In this document: piece by piece, positions 32,300 to 46,600 of the stretch
Numbering within the stretch: the first letter of the stretch is position 1
Layout of the letters: every line of letters starts with the position of its first letter
From: Leuctra nigra
Lineage: Eukaryota > Arthropoda > Insecta > Plecoptera > Leuctridae
Assembly: GCA_934045905.1 (NCBI GenBank)
Contig: OW203767.1
Location: 12,031,073 to 12,095,072 of the forward strand
Length of the DNA: 64,000 bases
Direction: 5' to 3'
Translations under genes and position numbers: made by a program
The notes under the pieces: model-generated
What the model saw: the letters and a program-made list of their open reading frames with translations, nothing else
Database searches by the model: none
Told to the model about the DNA's origin: nothing

Positions 32300-34866
32300 T
32301 GTATTACTTCTTAATGGAAATAGTGTGAAAATGATTTTTTTACAAGTGACGATTTTAACTAGGACGCTTTTACTGCAACACTAATCTTGCGGGAGGTGAA
32401 TGTAGATTGGTCGAAGCATCTGTGACTTCTTCGAGTTTTATGTAAGTGCATTGATCCAAGGAATAAAAAAGAGCCACACAAAATAGTTTTAGTGGAGCAT
32501 GACTAAAGGTGTAAGAACCATGGAGAGAAGAAAAGAATGCAATTCTGATTATGTTATGTGTAAATGACGCCTATTAGATTCGCGGTCAGATGGACAATGT
32601 AAAAGAAACAAGAGGAGTAAACTAGTAACTCTTTTTATTCCTAAATTAATCAACAGAAAATTGGGATGAGGAATATAAAATTATACATTCTCTTTCTAGC
32701 CATATCCTCTTTTTTTAGTGTATCGAAGTTGCAATTCATTGGCTAAAGTTTTAACGGTCAGAGCTTGGCTTTTAGAGTAACACAATTTGCTCTAGTTAGT
32801 CCTCTGATTGTGATACCTTTATTGGCGATGTAATACGCATGTCAAATTGATACGAAATAGTTTTTTTTTTTTATCGAATGGTAATTATAGTTGAGAAGAG
32901 AATGATAATTGTGATTCCGGCAGATGTGGTCGAGTTCATTGATGAAGATTCCTATCACTTCTAGAAATGTGTTACAATGAGGTTCGTAATTACACTGATT
33001 TAAACGCAGAATCCTATCATTTGGTCATACCTTCACGATGCTCGTAAGCATATAGACTGAGATGAAAAGTCATTAACATACAGTTTCTATTATTTAATTA
33101 CAAATTAAGAAATAAGTATGTTATCATTTTTATCCAGATGTAATTAAATAAATAGTTTTTTATTAAACACTTAATTAATATTATAAATATAGTTAGTTTA
33201 TCGAAGTTTTATTTTAAACGCTTTGTAACAAGTTGGCTTAGGTGAAACGCTCTGTAAATTCGGACTCCCTAGAAAGCTCTGTCGGAGCTTTTCATGATTT
33301 CTCGAAAAATGCGGGGAAGGTTCCTTACGAAAAGTACACGATCTCATCCTTCCCACCTTCCTTCCTTCCCTATTATTCATAATCGTCATCGTCATCATCA
33401 TAATCATATTCATCATCTTCTTCTAATCATCCACACGATGTGAATACAAAAAGTAAATCTGTCACAAAATAAATTTTAAATATACAAGCTTTTAAAGCAA
33501 TTCAAAGTTTTGGGATATTTCGTCATGTTTTTTGTGAAACTATTTATTTTTTCAACAGTTTCTATTTTCATATCAAAATCTTCCTCGGGACAATAACAAA
33601 AGTATCCGCAATAAAAAAACAATTTCCTAGATGCATAAACCACAGACAATATAATATGAACATTAATAATAACAACTTATTTCCTAACTCGAATTCGACC
33701 TTCCCACAATGAGGTAGTAACCTGCTTATCCATTTTCTCTTCTGTTGCATCTTCTAATTCCATTTCTTTAAATTTTTACTCTGATTTTTTTTTATTTTTT
33801 TCATAAAATACAAAAATATTAATCATCAATACAAGTGAAGTAGTTCTATGCAACAAGCTATTTCACTATTTAACTACTATTATTTGAATACAAGCTAATA
33901 ACGCAATTTAAAAATAGCCACGCTGGTAATTTGTCTGTCAACTTTCAACTAACAACATCAAAGTATTGACAAATCTCTTTCACATGACAAATCTCTTTGA
34001 CCACCTTGTTCGTTCGTGATCTGAGAGATTTGTCTTCCAAGTCGTGCTCGACATTGAGACTAACAACAGGTGCTCTGAAAGATCTCACCATTGTCTCGAA
34101 GAGGTGTGAACATCGCTGGTCCACGGTTCATCGCACATCTTTCGGCGGCTGACTAGTGTTTACATTCATCCACGGAGAATGCAATCTGTGTGCATTTACA
34201 ACAAAACAAATTGAGAACGATCTTTGTTAAACCAACTGTGTCTGCCATGAGGTTTGCGGTGGTAAAATTGACAGATTGTAACAGATTACCAAAAATTATG
34301 TTGGTCGTGTAAAAGATAAGAATATTTTGCTGCGGTTGACAATAGTAAGTGGGCTGAATCGTGTTACAAAGATATTATTAATTTGCAAGTTCTAGTTCTT
34401 GGTTCTTTAGTGTGATTAGAAAGGATGATTTTATTGGGACAAGTTTAATTATTGTTCTTTTCTCTTGGCTTTGCGAAGGTAGGTTGACTGTGAAGAGCTG
34501 GGCGTTTGGAATGCAAATGATGAATGGATGTCTCTTCAAGTGAAACAGATTAAGTGTGAATCTGGGAAGCGAGATGATGACAAAACATTCTCTGACTTTG
34601 TTTTCCGCGGAATTCAGTGCGGAAAGGAGATAAATGCATGGCGGCGAAGTAATCAGTGAGTGTTTGCATTAAAGGTGATAGGTCAGGAGGAGGGGGAGCT
34701 TGACGTAACTTTAGACCTGTACAGGGATCACTATGATTATATATTTTGCATCCTTCTCCATAATTTCATTTCCATTCCAGATCCAGGAGGTCTCATAGCG
34801 ATTATGCATGGAACTATTTAATGAAGGAGTTTGTGTTGTTCTTATACCTAGATAATTGTATGGAAT
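32300..34866. other. Intergenic, no gene recognised
   Basis: Contains a one-ended copy of the 2422-2644 MITE at 33495-33560 (GGGATATTTCGTCATGTTTT). On the minus strand a short acidic frame (Asp/Glu/Tyr-rich, about 33425-33370) is more likely a GAT repeat than an exon. No Osiris exon signature was found. Confidence 0.4.
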
Positions 34867-35081
34867 AAAAACAGACGGCTGCATTAAAATTTCCCCAAAA
34901 TACGGACATGTTATTCTGGACTCATTATTTTTAAAAGGAAAAAAGTTAGTATTTCTTAAATTTTCTTAATAATATTCCTGAAAAATGGGTATCAAAACTA
35001 CCTCCCAAAGTTCCATAACGCAGTGAAGTCTTGGATATATGTCCGTATTTTGGGAATATTTGACGCTCCCGTCAGTTTTTT
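34867..35081. mobile_element. MITE-like element
   Basis: The left end AAAAACAGACGGCTGC..CCAAAATACGGACAT is mirrored by ATGTCCGTATTTTGG..GCTCCCGTCAGTTTTT at the right, giving inverted ends of about 40 bp in a 215-bp element without ORF. Confidence 0.65.
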
Positions 35082-38000
35082 AGCGGTCAAAAAAGGGAAA
35101 AGTCTGTCGCTGAAAGTTGAACTGAGCAAAATCATTCCACGCGATTGCAGCACATTATTCCACCCCAAGCTTCGCTGTCAATCCTGTCCAATGTGAGCTT
35201 CATGCAAAGTACTCATACGAGGATGCATTGAACTTGAACTTGAAGATTTAACTTTTCATCGTGTTATAACGAGGTGCGGCGGGCACAAGGTGTATGATGG
35301 AGTTCAAGAATGCACGTGTAGTTCTGGTCTTATAGGCGTCAAGCAAGTGATTGTGGGTCGCTTCACAGATCCATCAAATCATGATAACTTCAAATCATCC
35401 GGATTTTGGAATGATTCATTTTACCTTTAGTCTTGTGGGATGAACTGCACATTCTAGTTATGGTTAATTATTATAAATTAATAAAATAGTATGATCAGTA
35501 TGCACTCTCTATGACGTTCTCTTGTCGTGGTAATAAAATTAAAAAGCTCGAATGTTCCATAATAACACATAATATTTTGTTAAAATCTAGTTAGCAGCAT
35601 CATTAAACCAGCAGTGGTCAATTCTATAGTTTTGGGACTTAAAACTAGGGAAAACCCATTTTAGGGATTTTTTATCCTTGAGGAATTTTCTTCATGGCTA
35701 TGTTTCTCGGAACTATAAAAGGGAGTTAGTGACTTTTTGCAGTAAATCCTCGATTTTTTTTGTAAGTCAGTCAATGATTCATGAGACAGGTGGGGATTGA
35801 ACAGAAATACGCACATAATTTAAACATTCGAGACCAAAACGTATCATTATAATTATAAGCTAGAAATTATATTACAGCCAATTTTGGAGTCAAATTTTAA
35901 AACATAATTTATTTTCTTCTCAGACCAAATGTAAAAAAGCCATATTGTGCCCACTTATCAAACACGTCTACTCTATACGCTCGTCTTTTATGGCTCGAAT
36001 TCAGTTATTTGGATCCCTAAAAGTGTTCATCCGCTGGCTAACTTCAAATTATCGCAAGAGCTAATCAATCGCATCGAACCATTGCCAGCAATTCATTATC
36101 AACTCTACTTCAAGTCAAGCATCAAAATGTTTTTCTCGCACAATAAAAGCAAGCAGTTCAATTACAGACTCAATTGATACAAAATTACGTCTTGCAAGAT
36201 CGAGTTTTGTGCCTTCGTTGTGCAACAACCGTTTAGAAATGATCGAAGAAGACACTAAGCAAAAACAACTAAAAGAGTAAAGAGAGGTAAATCAGCGAAA
36301 CTAAAAAGTTTGGTCGGACTTCGCACTTGCTGCCCAAGCGAAGAACAAGAGGCTATAAATCAAGGTCAGGGAGAAATAAGCGTGATTCAGCTATTCTTCG
36401 ATCTAAGATATTGGTTTTTATTGAAACGCAAAAATTGGATTGTATCCTGGTTAAGTAGCAAAGAAAGTAATGGTTTCAAACAAATTCTAAGCATTTTCAT
36501 TCAATATTTCTAGGCTTTGAATGAAAGTTACACCACAAAGATGCGTGCCCAAATATCTTTTATTTAACTGTGCTGTGGCCTAGACTTTTGCAAAATGGAC
36601 CAAATTATTTTTTGGGTTGAAAAATAGTTAATCAAATAAAGAAACTAAACTACTCGATGGATTCCGCTACCAAAATATTCTCTTCTATATAAACATGACA
36701 GCATAAATGTAATCAGAATTATTAATATAAGTAATGTTAATATTAATGTATAGGTTATAATTATAATTTATTATTTTTAATTTTATTATTTTATCAAGAA
36801 TTTTGAAAGAATTTTGCTGGAACAATAAATTTACAATTTATGGAGCGAATTAAAAATATATTTAAATCGTGCTTATTAATTTTATTAATAAGTGCTTAGA
36901 ATAATTAATAGCGTAATATAGTACAATTCAAAATTTAATTTATTGAGACTTCCAGTAAAATCTGCACACATTTCCATAAAAATGTATGGAAGATTGAATT
37001 CCGTAAATGGTAAAGTTTTACAACATCGAGGACACAAAAAGTCGGTCTAGTTTCAAACACAAGTGCGAACAAAATCCGGGAGTATCAAACTGTATGGCTC
37101 TCGAGAACAAAGCAACACACTTTTTACGAGTTAATAGTTCGATCAAGGATTGAACATTTTCATTAAGAATAGAGCACAATAATTATAATAATATAATATA
37201 CAAGTGTATACACTATACAGGTGTAGTAGATTGTTTGAACTGGAAGTTTATCGAAATGATGTTTTCCTGAAGAGGGTCAATGTGATTTGGTTGAAACGTG
37301 GAATAAAATATAAAAAAGATTTACACTTTTATTACCTTAAATACTATAAACATAAATTATAAACGTGAAAGCTGAAGCAAAATAAAGTACAAGTATTTAT
37401 ATACCATGTAGGCGAAGAATACTAATCAGAGATGACATTCTGTTACGATCAAATTATTGCAAGTAGAATGGCATTCTCATCCTCTGAGTAAAAGTAGTAG
37501 CTGCATTGCAACAATCATCTAATTGAACAAAACGGGTGAAAGGAGAGCTCCTGTTAAATTACATCCCGTTACTCCCCACCTTAATCTCTTAGACTCATTA
37601 TTTTCAGTTTATAAGAACATGTCTACGTATTCCCCATGAAATCGTCGTTAGGTTTGTGCAGATCATCACAGAGGCAAGGGCAAGTATTGTTGACTCATGG
37701 TGTGGTATATAGGTACGTACCGAGGCAGTTAGTTGTTGGGAGGAATGTCTGGAGATACGAGGATAGTTACAAGCAGAGGTTACAAAAAGTAGTTCGAAAA
37801 ATAGGGTTACAAAAATTGTTTTTAACTGCAGATTATTTAAATTTTTTAATAATTTACCAGCTAAGGAGCAGAATGATTTTCATGTTTATAAATCTTTGTT
37901 GTAGAATTTTATTTTTTGTTCAGAGTTTATTTTATTTGATATATTGTTAAATTACAAAATTTGTATCGTATTTTTATTTTACTGCTGTAGTGAGTGGGGC

Positions 38001-40631
38001 ACTTGAAAAATACTGTATATTTTTGGTGTTTTGAGATCAAATAATAATAATACAGCTAAATGCAAATCGTGTATGCCTTGCTTTGTCCCATACATTCTGA
38101 ATACAACAAAATTTAAAAATTTAAAATTTGATTATCATTTATCATGTTAAAAATGATGGTAGTTTAGTTTCGAGTTTCGAGATATCCCAAAAGTCCATTC
38201 GTCACCACGATGAGTATGACACTTTCTACGTTTTCTTTATCTTTGTATTTTGTGTTTTTGCTTGCACTGCCCTGGTCAACAATCTAGGCTCTCTAGGTCA
38301 AACTATTCAACAAATCAACATGAATGTGACTTAAGATTATTTTACACAGGATCGAACTGCCTTACCTCATATGAAAATATCTAAACATTTGCATAGTAAT
38401 GTTATTTAGATGGCCGCAATTAAAAACAAACTGCTTTTGCTTCCTAGTTGTGGATGCATGTTTGAGCTCACAAGTCATTACGCAAACTTTAAATGATCGA
38501 TCGATAAAGAAGTATGCTGTTTCTTCCACTGTAACGAGAAAGCTTCGTGCGCTCCCTCTGCCGTCAACTTCAATCACTGCTACAAGCGTCTTGTGTCTTA
38601 GTTCCATTGCTTGAAACCTAGATGGCGCCTCTGTCTCCACATTCACCTGAGCAGCGCATTGACTTGTTGTCATGATTATGACGTCACGAGATAACGGTAT
38701 GAGCGTCACGGATGACGTATGGTGTCTTGAGGAGAGGAGCACTGACTTGTCCGGTTGGTGCTGCTGCCAAGCGGCAAGTGCGGGTACCACAGGTTGATCA
38801 CCGGAATGTCAATTACATACTTACACTTTCTGATACAAAACACATTTAAATAAGAACAAAATATTGAAGTAATTTGTTTTGCTAATTTCCTCTTCAATAT
38901 AATATATTTGTGTTTTAGGGCAAATTTTTCAATACCCTGTTGTTTTATACTCAATGTTTTAACAAGGTATTGTTAATATCATTATTCATCATTGTTGACT
39001 GAATCTCAATACTCAATAGTTTCTGTCACTTTGATTTTCGGCATGAAGTTCTTTTCCATCAATCACTATGGTGCAAACGGTTCAAATGGAATTTCAAATT
39101 TCACAATCTGTTACATACATAAAATTTTGGTACATGCACAAATACATTGTATTGGTAAATATATTTAGCAAATATCAAGTACCATCCTTGATCAATGAAT
39201 TTCAAAGTAAATTGTAGCTGGACTGAGACATTCTGTATTATGTAAAATATTGCCCAAGTAATTTTCAAGCCACCGCTTATGGGAGATTTCAATGCGCGAG
39301 GAGAACAAACTTAAATCATTGAAAATTCAATGTGACAAATGATTCAATATTATTTCAACATAGCTACTTAGAAAAATCAGACATGTTCTATCAGTTTAAA
39401 GTTTTTAGAATCTGTACTGTGACTTTTGTTCTCGGAAGAACCAATTGTGCGGTCGCACCACCCGGCCAAGTCGATTCACTACTTCTGGACACACCGTGGT
39501 ACCAAAGATTATTACAAACAAACTACTTTTATCTTATTTTCGGCCGATTGCATCTAAAATATGATATCTCATTGATATTATCTGATAAATAATACATATT
39601 TAAAAAAAAACGTGTGCCCACAAATTATCTTCTCAAGTATGTTATGCAATGTCATAAAGTACCAAAATATAATATTATAATTTTATTTGAATGCTACTAT
39701 CTCCGTTAGTAAACGTCAGTTATAGAATGTATTAATAAATTGAAGTGCTAGCTCACAAATAATAATTCCAGATATATATCTAAAGCCCTTTATAAAAAAT
39801 TAGTTTGTAATTATCATTATTTTTAGCTTTCTTACGACAAATTTTAAAAATTATCTAATTCTGGTAGCTCATCAGTGAATATTTCAAAAATGTCACTAAA
39901 ATAATTCAATTCTCTGCAGCATTATTGAAAACATTCCACCTGTCCATTTGAATCCCGTTGCAGTGGTGCAGCGCAACGACTGCGCCCAGAGTTTTATAGG
40001 ATGTTTCACCTTGACTCTGAGCTTGTCGACGCACTGGATGTAAGACGCAAGTTCAACGTGTTGCGATCTAGGTCACGCGAGACACGTGACCACGATCAGG
40101 GTCAAGGTGGTTGCGAGCATGACCAAGCGCGGCGCAAGTGGCACATCGGTTTCATTCACGTCATGTCCAGGGAAAGCGAGGGGGAAAATAGGATTTTTTT
40201 GGTTGGGCCCTTTTGACAGGGTGTTTTACACATGCAGGAATAAGTATTTTTTAAATGTTTTTATTATATTTACACCCAAATATTTACCAATTATATTTAA
40301 CCTGTAACAATTTTCGAAATATTCCTAGACCAGAACTAAAATTTAATAAAAAGTTGGAAAATAGAACCCTAAACCCAAGATAACTTATAAACATTTTAAA
40401 ACAATTTTGATATCACCATTTTAAGCAGTTTACATTAAACAGTTTACGTTAAACAGTTAACAGTTAAACAGTGTAATATTTAAAATATAAATAACAGTCT
40501 TAAAAAAAATTCATAACCATGTCTAAAAAATATTCACGGGTATCTTCATAAATAAACATACTTCCAATAACGCATTTGTTTCAAATACATTATGTGTGTT
40601 ATTATTCATTTTTAATATTTATCTGAAGCAT
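35082..40631. other. Intergenic, no gene recognised
   Basis: A 5.5-kb stretch downstream of Osiris gene 3. Frames at 37636-37950 and 38362-38790 (142 codons, including only non-initial ATGs) have no recognised motif. The sequence near 38620 holds GGCGCCATCTAG-type motifs that are often transposon-borne. Confidence 0.35.
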
Positions 40632-43600
40632 TTATTGTTTCGACGCTAGAGGGTAGTTCCTGAACGGCCTCTCCTCGCCTCCATCCCGGCGTGCCCACGT
40701 CGGTATGTAGCCTGCATGGACGACGGTCTCGACAGGGAAGATGTTGGGCCTGACGACGGCGGCGAGACGCGACGTCGGGACGGCGACGCCGCCGTCGCGC
40801 AGGAACAGCGCGCGGAGGCCGAGGACTGTCGACGCGAACAGCGCCGCGGCGCCGGACATCAGCCCCGTGACGCTCAGCAGCGCCAGACCGGACAGGAACA
40901 TCGGCAGGAGGGCGGCGAACTTGAGGGCGATCACCAGGATGGCGGGCAAGAGGTACTTGCGCAGACCCTTCCGCTTACGACGACGTCCTGGAAGAAACAA
41001 ATATAAGTTGAGAACATGCTGAAGAAAATCACAATATATGAGTAAACCAAAGATTAACAATATATAAGGATTTTTTGCCATGGTCAGATAAACACTATGA
41101 AAAACAATGTAATATGTTGATAACACTATGCAATCAATTTAAGAAAGTATTGAAAATATACTGTTTATTATTCTTTAATCTCAAATTAATATATTACATT
41201 TCAGTCTTTACACGAACATTTTACAAGAATATCGATTCAGCTGAAAATGAAAGGTTTTTGTTTAAACCCAAATATTTATTTAAATTATTGAAAAAGCTTC
41301 ATTTTAAAGTGAAACTTATAGGTAAACTGAAAAGCATAAGTTTACTAATGCAATACCTCAAATAATAACCATAATTATTGCTAAATACAGTATTTGAAAT
41401 GCACCGTTGTTTACTGAGAACGGTCCTTGAAAGCAAAATCCTAAGTATCTGAGAAGGTTTGGCGACAAAAGAGTAAATGAAACTTAAAGGTGAAATGGTC
41501 TCATAAAATGCATTTTGTCGTTTTAATATCACTTTTAGGGCGATCCTTGACAATTATCTAATATTTTTCAGAGCGTTAAGATAGTAGAAGTTGATCATTA
41601 TATTTTCGATGACCGTATTCATTGTTTGTAAAAACACAAAAAAGTGATTGAAAAGTGTACATCAGAATTTCCTGAATATCAGATTCGATTATATTGAATT
41701 CTTTAGGAATACAAGTATGTTTATTATGTGTACAATTCACAAATATTAAATATATAAATAAAACTAATTGTAAACCAATAGAAATACATTTATTCCTCAT
41801 CGCACATAAAAAACAGAATGCTCTCTCCCGATAGGTGTGACGTAGGTGTCTAAACGAGTACATCCGTAACCTCGATCTCGGGAGTTGATGTCTACTTCCT
41901 TGTCTATGAGAAGTGGTCCAGTGCTCAGCATCCCGCAGCAGGATCCGTCAGGGAGAGTCATCTCCCCTCCACGACGTGATGGAATGCCAAGAATTCCACT
42001 CACTCGCCGCCGAAGTTAACGGAAAACCTAAGACGTCTGTCATTGGTCAATCCGTGGACTACTTTTCACAACGCATTCGGATATCTTCGGATTGACACAC
42101 TAAGAAAGTAAAACGCCGTCCAGTCTTCCGATTGGCTAGTTCTCTGGACTACTTTTCTCACGCGAGGGGAATTCACACCGTCGTACATCTTCGGTTTTTA
42201 CTTAAGGGGAATCTGAAGGATGAGCTTCTGATTGGTCAATTGAGAAGGTACATTCGGGAATCTTCGTACGCGACATACTTAAAGAATATGAATTAAAAGT
42301 TTGATTTTGATTGGTCAAAGTCACGACCTCCATACATCGGCTACCTTCGTCTTGACATACTGACAATGACCTTGATTTCAACCCCTCTGATTGGTTGATT
42401 AATGTGCTACTAAAGACGAGAGTACATCTTCAAGACTCTGTTAATGAGATTGATGTCATAAGGCGTGGTGTCAGACGTGGAATGAAAGGTGGGCTCTGAT
42501 TGGTCAGATAGATGGTCTAGATTGAGTGCATGGGAAAATGGTTCATATATAAAAGGCAATGTGATTGCGATTTTCATTGCGATTTCGTCGCAAGGCCGAA
42601 GCAGAGTAACATTCTGAGGTGCAGAAGACTCAATCTCTGTTGCATGATGCAGAGTACACGAGTCATTCTGTTTGAAGGAATTATTACGATTATTTATCTT
42701 TGCATGGAAAATGTGAAATAGTTTATTAAGGCCCGGTTGTACAAGTCCCGATAAAGTTAGCGGTAGGATTTATCGCATGAAACCATGGTAACAGCCAATG
42801 AAACTCAACCATCTAGACCGCTAAAGTCCACTTTAGGCTACAGTGAACTTTATCTTACTTATCGGGACATCGTACAACCGGGCCTAATTGAACTAAGGGA
42901 CTAGGATTGTTAATCATTGTCACTTTTAGCTTGATTTCGGTTGAAAATCGTGAATCTTTAGACTTACATTACTGCGTTAATCTATAGTTCTATCAATGAT
43001 AAGAGGTATTACACAAGTATTTATTTAGTATTAATTGCATGGGATATTTTGCATGGAAAATTCACGGCACCTCCACCTTATCTTTAACTTGATCGTCATA
43101 GAGACACGGCTCCTCCATCACTTTCTTCCGTACAATGGAAGTTTTCTTGAGACCGGCACCTCCACGACCTGCACAAATACGTTTGCATGTTTGTAATATC
43201 TTTTACTGATGCTGAATCGAGATACTTATATGTACCATCTGAGGAGGGAGAATAACATCCACGTAAAGAGACATGCATTTCTTGGAGGACGTTTTTAGTT
43301 TCTAAAAGTTCTCTTAGAAGAAAAATGTTCTACCATTCAGATTGGCCGGACTTAAACTTTGACTCTTCACTCGAAGAAATTGAGCTACCTAATGTAGATT
43401 TATGTCTAATGTAGAAAAAATATTTGCTTAGAATTCCAGTTTTAACATCTTTAGAGTAAAATATGGTTTGTAGAACTATATTATGTTTCCTAATATCTTT
43501 CCTGATAGCCCTGCGAGCTTGTTGGAATCGTAAAAACGCTCTATTGTAGAGTAAAATATGTTCGATTTTTTAATTTAAAATGGATCAATTACTTTTAATA

Positions 43601-46600
43601 TATTCTTCTTCATTTTACTGATGTATTAGTTGTCAGAACACAACTTGTATCCTAACCTTCCATATCAGAGTTATAATTGTTACAAGTAAGTTATAAGTAT
43701 AGTCGCCTCAAATTTTTCTCCCATTTATGAAGTATTGCCAGAAAAATTCTCGGAAACCTCTACGGGAAGTGATATCGAAGTAATATGGCCACATCATACG
43801 GGCTCACCATTAGCTTAGACTAAATACCATTAGCCATTCTCGACACCAATGAATACTACGAATATGTCCGTCATTCTTTTGCATGAGGCTCATCGGTGTT
43901 AATGACCTTGACACATGTGAATGAAATGCAAACGAAGATCATGGCTGAAATAGTTGTATCGATGTAATAATACGTCTCAATATCAGGACAGGTGATGTCT
44001 GGAGTCGATCTCAGATATTCCATATGGAACTAAGAGTTGGCTCAGTGTGCAGGGCGCTCGAACCGTATTCGGGAGACCCGGCTTCAAGTCCTCGACCGAC
44101 TAGTCACTTTTTGCGCTAGAGGCAGTGGTCGAATGGGGGGGAGGATGCGGGGGGATGGAATCCCCTCATGGGGAATATATTAATGGTTCCACCCCCCCAT
44201 GGCTAGTTTGTCCACTTCACCATCCCCCCATGAGAGATAAAAAACAGCAAGTAATATAATGTACTTCAAAATAATACCATTTTCAGAGAATTTGTCTATA
44301 TATATTTAGCCTTGAAAATAAGCTTAAAATAACGTCAAAATCGCGTAAAAACGCACCAAATTCATTTCTGAAATTAAAAAAAAATCCGTGACTGTGCGCC
44401 CCGGACCAGCATGGGCCTGGGGCCCCTCCCCCATTGACCTCATGCAAATGTTTCTTTTTGTAACAATGCAAATGTTTAATATTTGTACAGCAGAGGGGGG
44501 GGGGGGGGGGGGGCAGGGGAGGGGCTCGTCCTCCCTAGGATGTCAGGAAAAAATTAGTTTGGCTGTGTTTTAGTAAACTGTGCATTTTGTGAATAAAATG
44601 ACCTCGAAACGTCTTAAAATTGATTTTAAAGTGCCAAAATACCAAAAACCCGCCATGCGGGGCAATGTTTTTGGGGAATACCCAAATACCCAAATGCTAC
44701 ACCAGATAATATACCAGGAACCAACTAGTAAGTCACAAATATTTTGAACAGAAACACTGGTATTGTCAAATATAAAATAAAAAGAGTCTGCAATATTTCG
44801 TCGATGCGTTCGATCGACTTTGTCAAGCAAGACGCATTATTTATTATTATTTAATAAATAAATAATAATGTGCAGAAATAATTAATACGCTAAACGCAAT
44901 GTATTTAAAACCCTTCTCATTCACCCACACTCCACTTATCTTCATTATTAATTATTAATTATGTGTTTTAAGATGCACCGTATAACGCTTCTCAAACGAA
45001 AGATATAAAAGAACTTATGTAATTTTAGGGAACATGAACTTTCGTTCCATATTCAGCAAAATATAACTTACACTCTTTAAAAAATATACATCTTATATGT
45101 ATCAAACTGTTAAGAGGGCTTGGTAGTGAGCGTGGCCTTGACGAGTTTTTTAATCGATTTTTATCAATATCTTTTTCCAGTGTAATTGTTAACAAAATAG
45201 GGCTATGGACGTGAATTCAGAACAGTTCAATGAAAATAATTTCATAGTTTGAAATAAGTTATTAGATTTATTTTGTTTAACAGGTGTTTAGAACCCGAAA
45301 ATTTAGTAATTTTCGGGTTCTAAACACCTGTTGGACACAATTAAACTAATAGCTTATTCCAAACTATGAAATTATTTTCATTGAACTGTTCTGAATTCAC
45401 GTCCATAGCCCTATTTTGTTAACAATTACACTGGAAAAAGATATTGATAAAAATCGATTAAAAAACTCTTCAAGGTCAAACTCACTACCCAGCCGTCTTA
45501 ACTTCGTTTTAAGAAGAAACACTTCCCAAATCTGAAATAGTTATCATAACCTGTCATATCTTCAACTAAAGGCAGTTTGATCAACTCTGGATTAGCCAGT
45601 TGTCCCCTGGATTATTACACGGAGCAGTATCATCTTCTTTAGCATCACGATGGAACAGTTACATAATATGTGATGCAATAATAGTCGATTTGCAGTGAAG
45701 AAATATTTGAGTAAAAAAAAACTCCCCAATCGCAAAGTTGCTCATATAAAAGTTCATCAACACAGACAGTACTTTTTTTAAGTCCACCATTTTTTGGATT
45801 GTTTTCTCTCTGAATACAGACTATTGTTTATATGTTTGTTTATTCACTCTTTGTTGCCCCAAGAGGTCATATGTAGCACATGTAGCTAAATTTGAAATTC
45901 AGCGTTTTTTCAAAATGTTTAAACCTCTTATAAGTTTAAGGAGATATTTTTGTAAAGAAAATTGTTAACGATACAAAGGCAAAATTGATCCTCCACAGAA
46001 AAAGTAAATTGAACCTCAACAAGATCATAAAAATTGTTTTGTTGAGAGAGTTTAAACGCTATGCACTTTTTCCCAGACTCAGTAAATACTATTTTAGAAG
46101 GTGCCGAGTTCAAACTCAATGCACGTTTTTCCACGGAAGCACTGCGATTGTCCTAACTCCATTACATCCACCTCATCCTCTTTCCCATCACCCTTCTCTG
46201 AACTGACGTTCATCAAACACGCTAACAAGCCAAACTCAAAATCCCATCAGCAAAAATAAACGACACACACGCATTTGCATAACGTAATTGCAATATATCC
46301 TAGGAGCACAGAACAATCTATTATCTTTGGCTTGACTTAAACAAGCCACCTCAAGTGCTTTTCATCTAGCAGATATGTCAAGACATGATTATCTTTCAAA
46401 ATGCCTTCAGTCATCACCTGTCCCCCAATATTACTCCATACATCGTGGACCAATCGAAGATATTTCGTGGAAGATAGCCCCGATATCATTCCAACAGCTT
46501 CTCTGAGCACGTGGACATTATAATTATATGTTGGAATTATAATAAAGGTACGCATACCACGCTTCTTCATTTTAGTGTCGTAGTTTATTGGTATTTCTAG

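Noticed and set aside
33370..33430. Acidic Asp/Glu/Tyr mini-exon on the minus strand
   Set aside because: Explained by a GAT/GAC simple repeat; no gene to attach it to.
38362..38790. 142-codon minus-strand frame
   Set aside because: Contains no known domain and no supporting signals. The nearby GGCGCCATCTAG motif suggests repeat DNA.
41797..42003. 68-codon minus-strand frame with a nearby AATAAA (VDINSRDRGYGCTRLDTY resembles an ankyrin repeat)
   Set aside because: Starts with GTG, has no acceptor or partner exon, and the resemblance is too short to support a gene.
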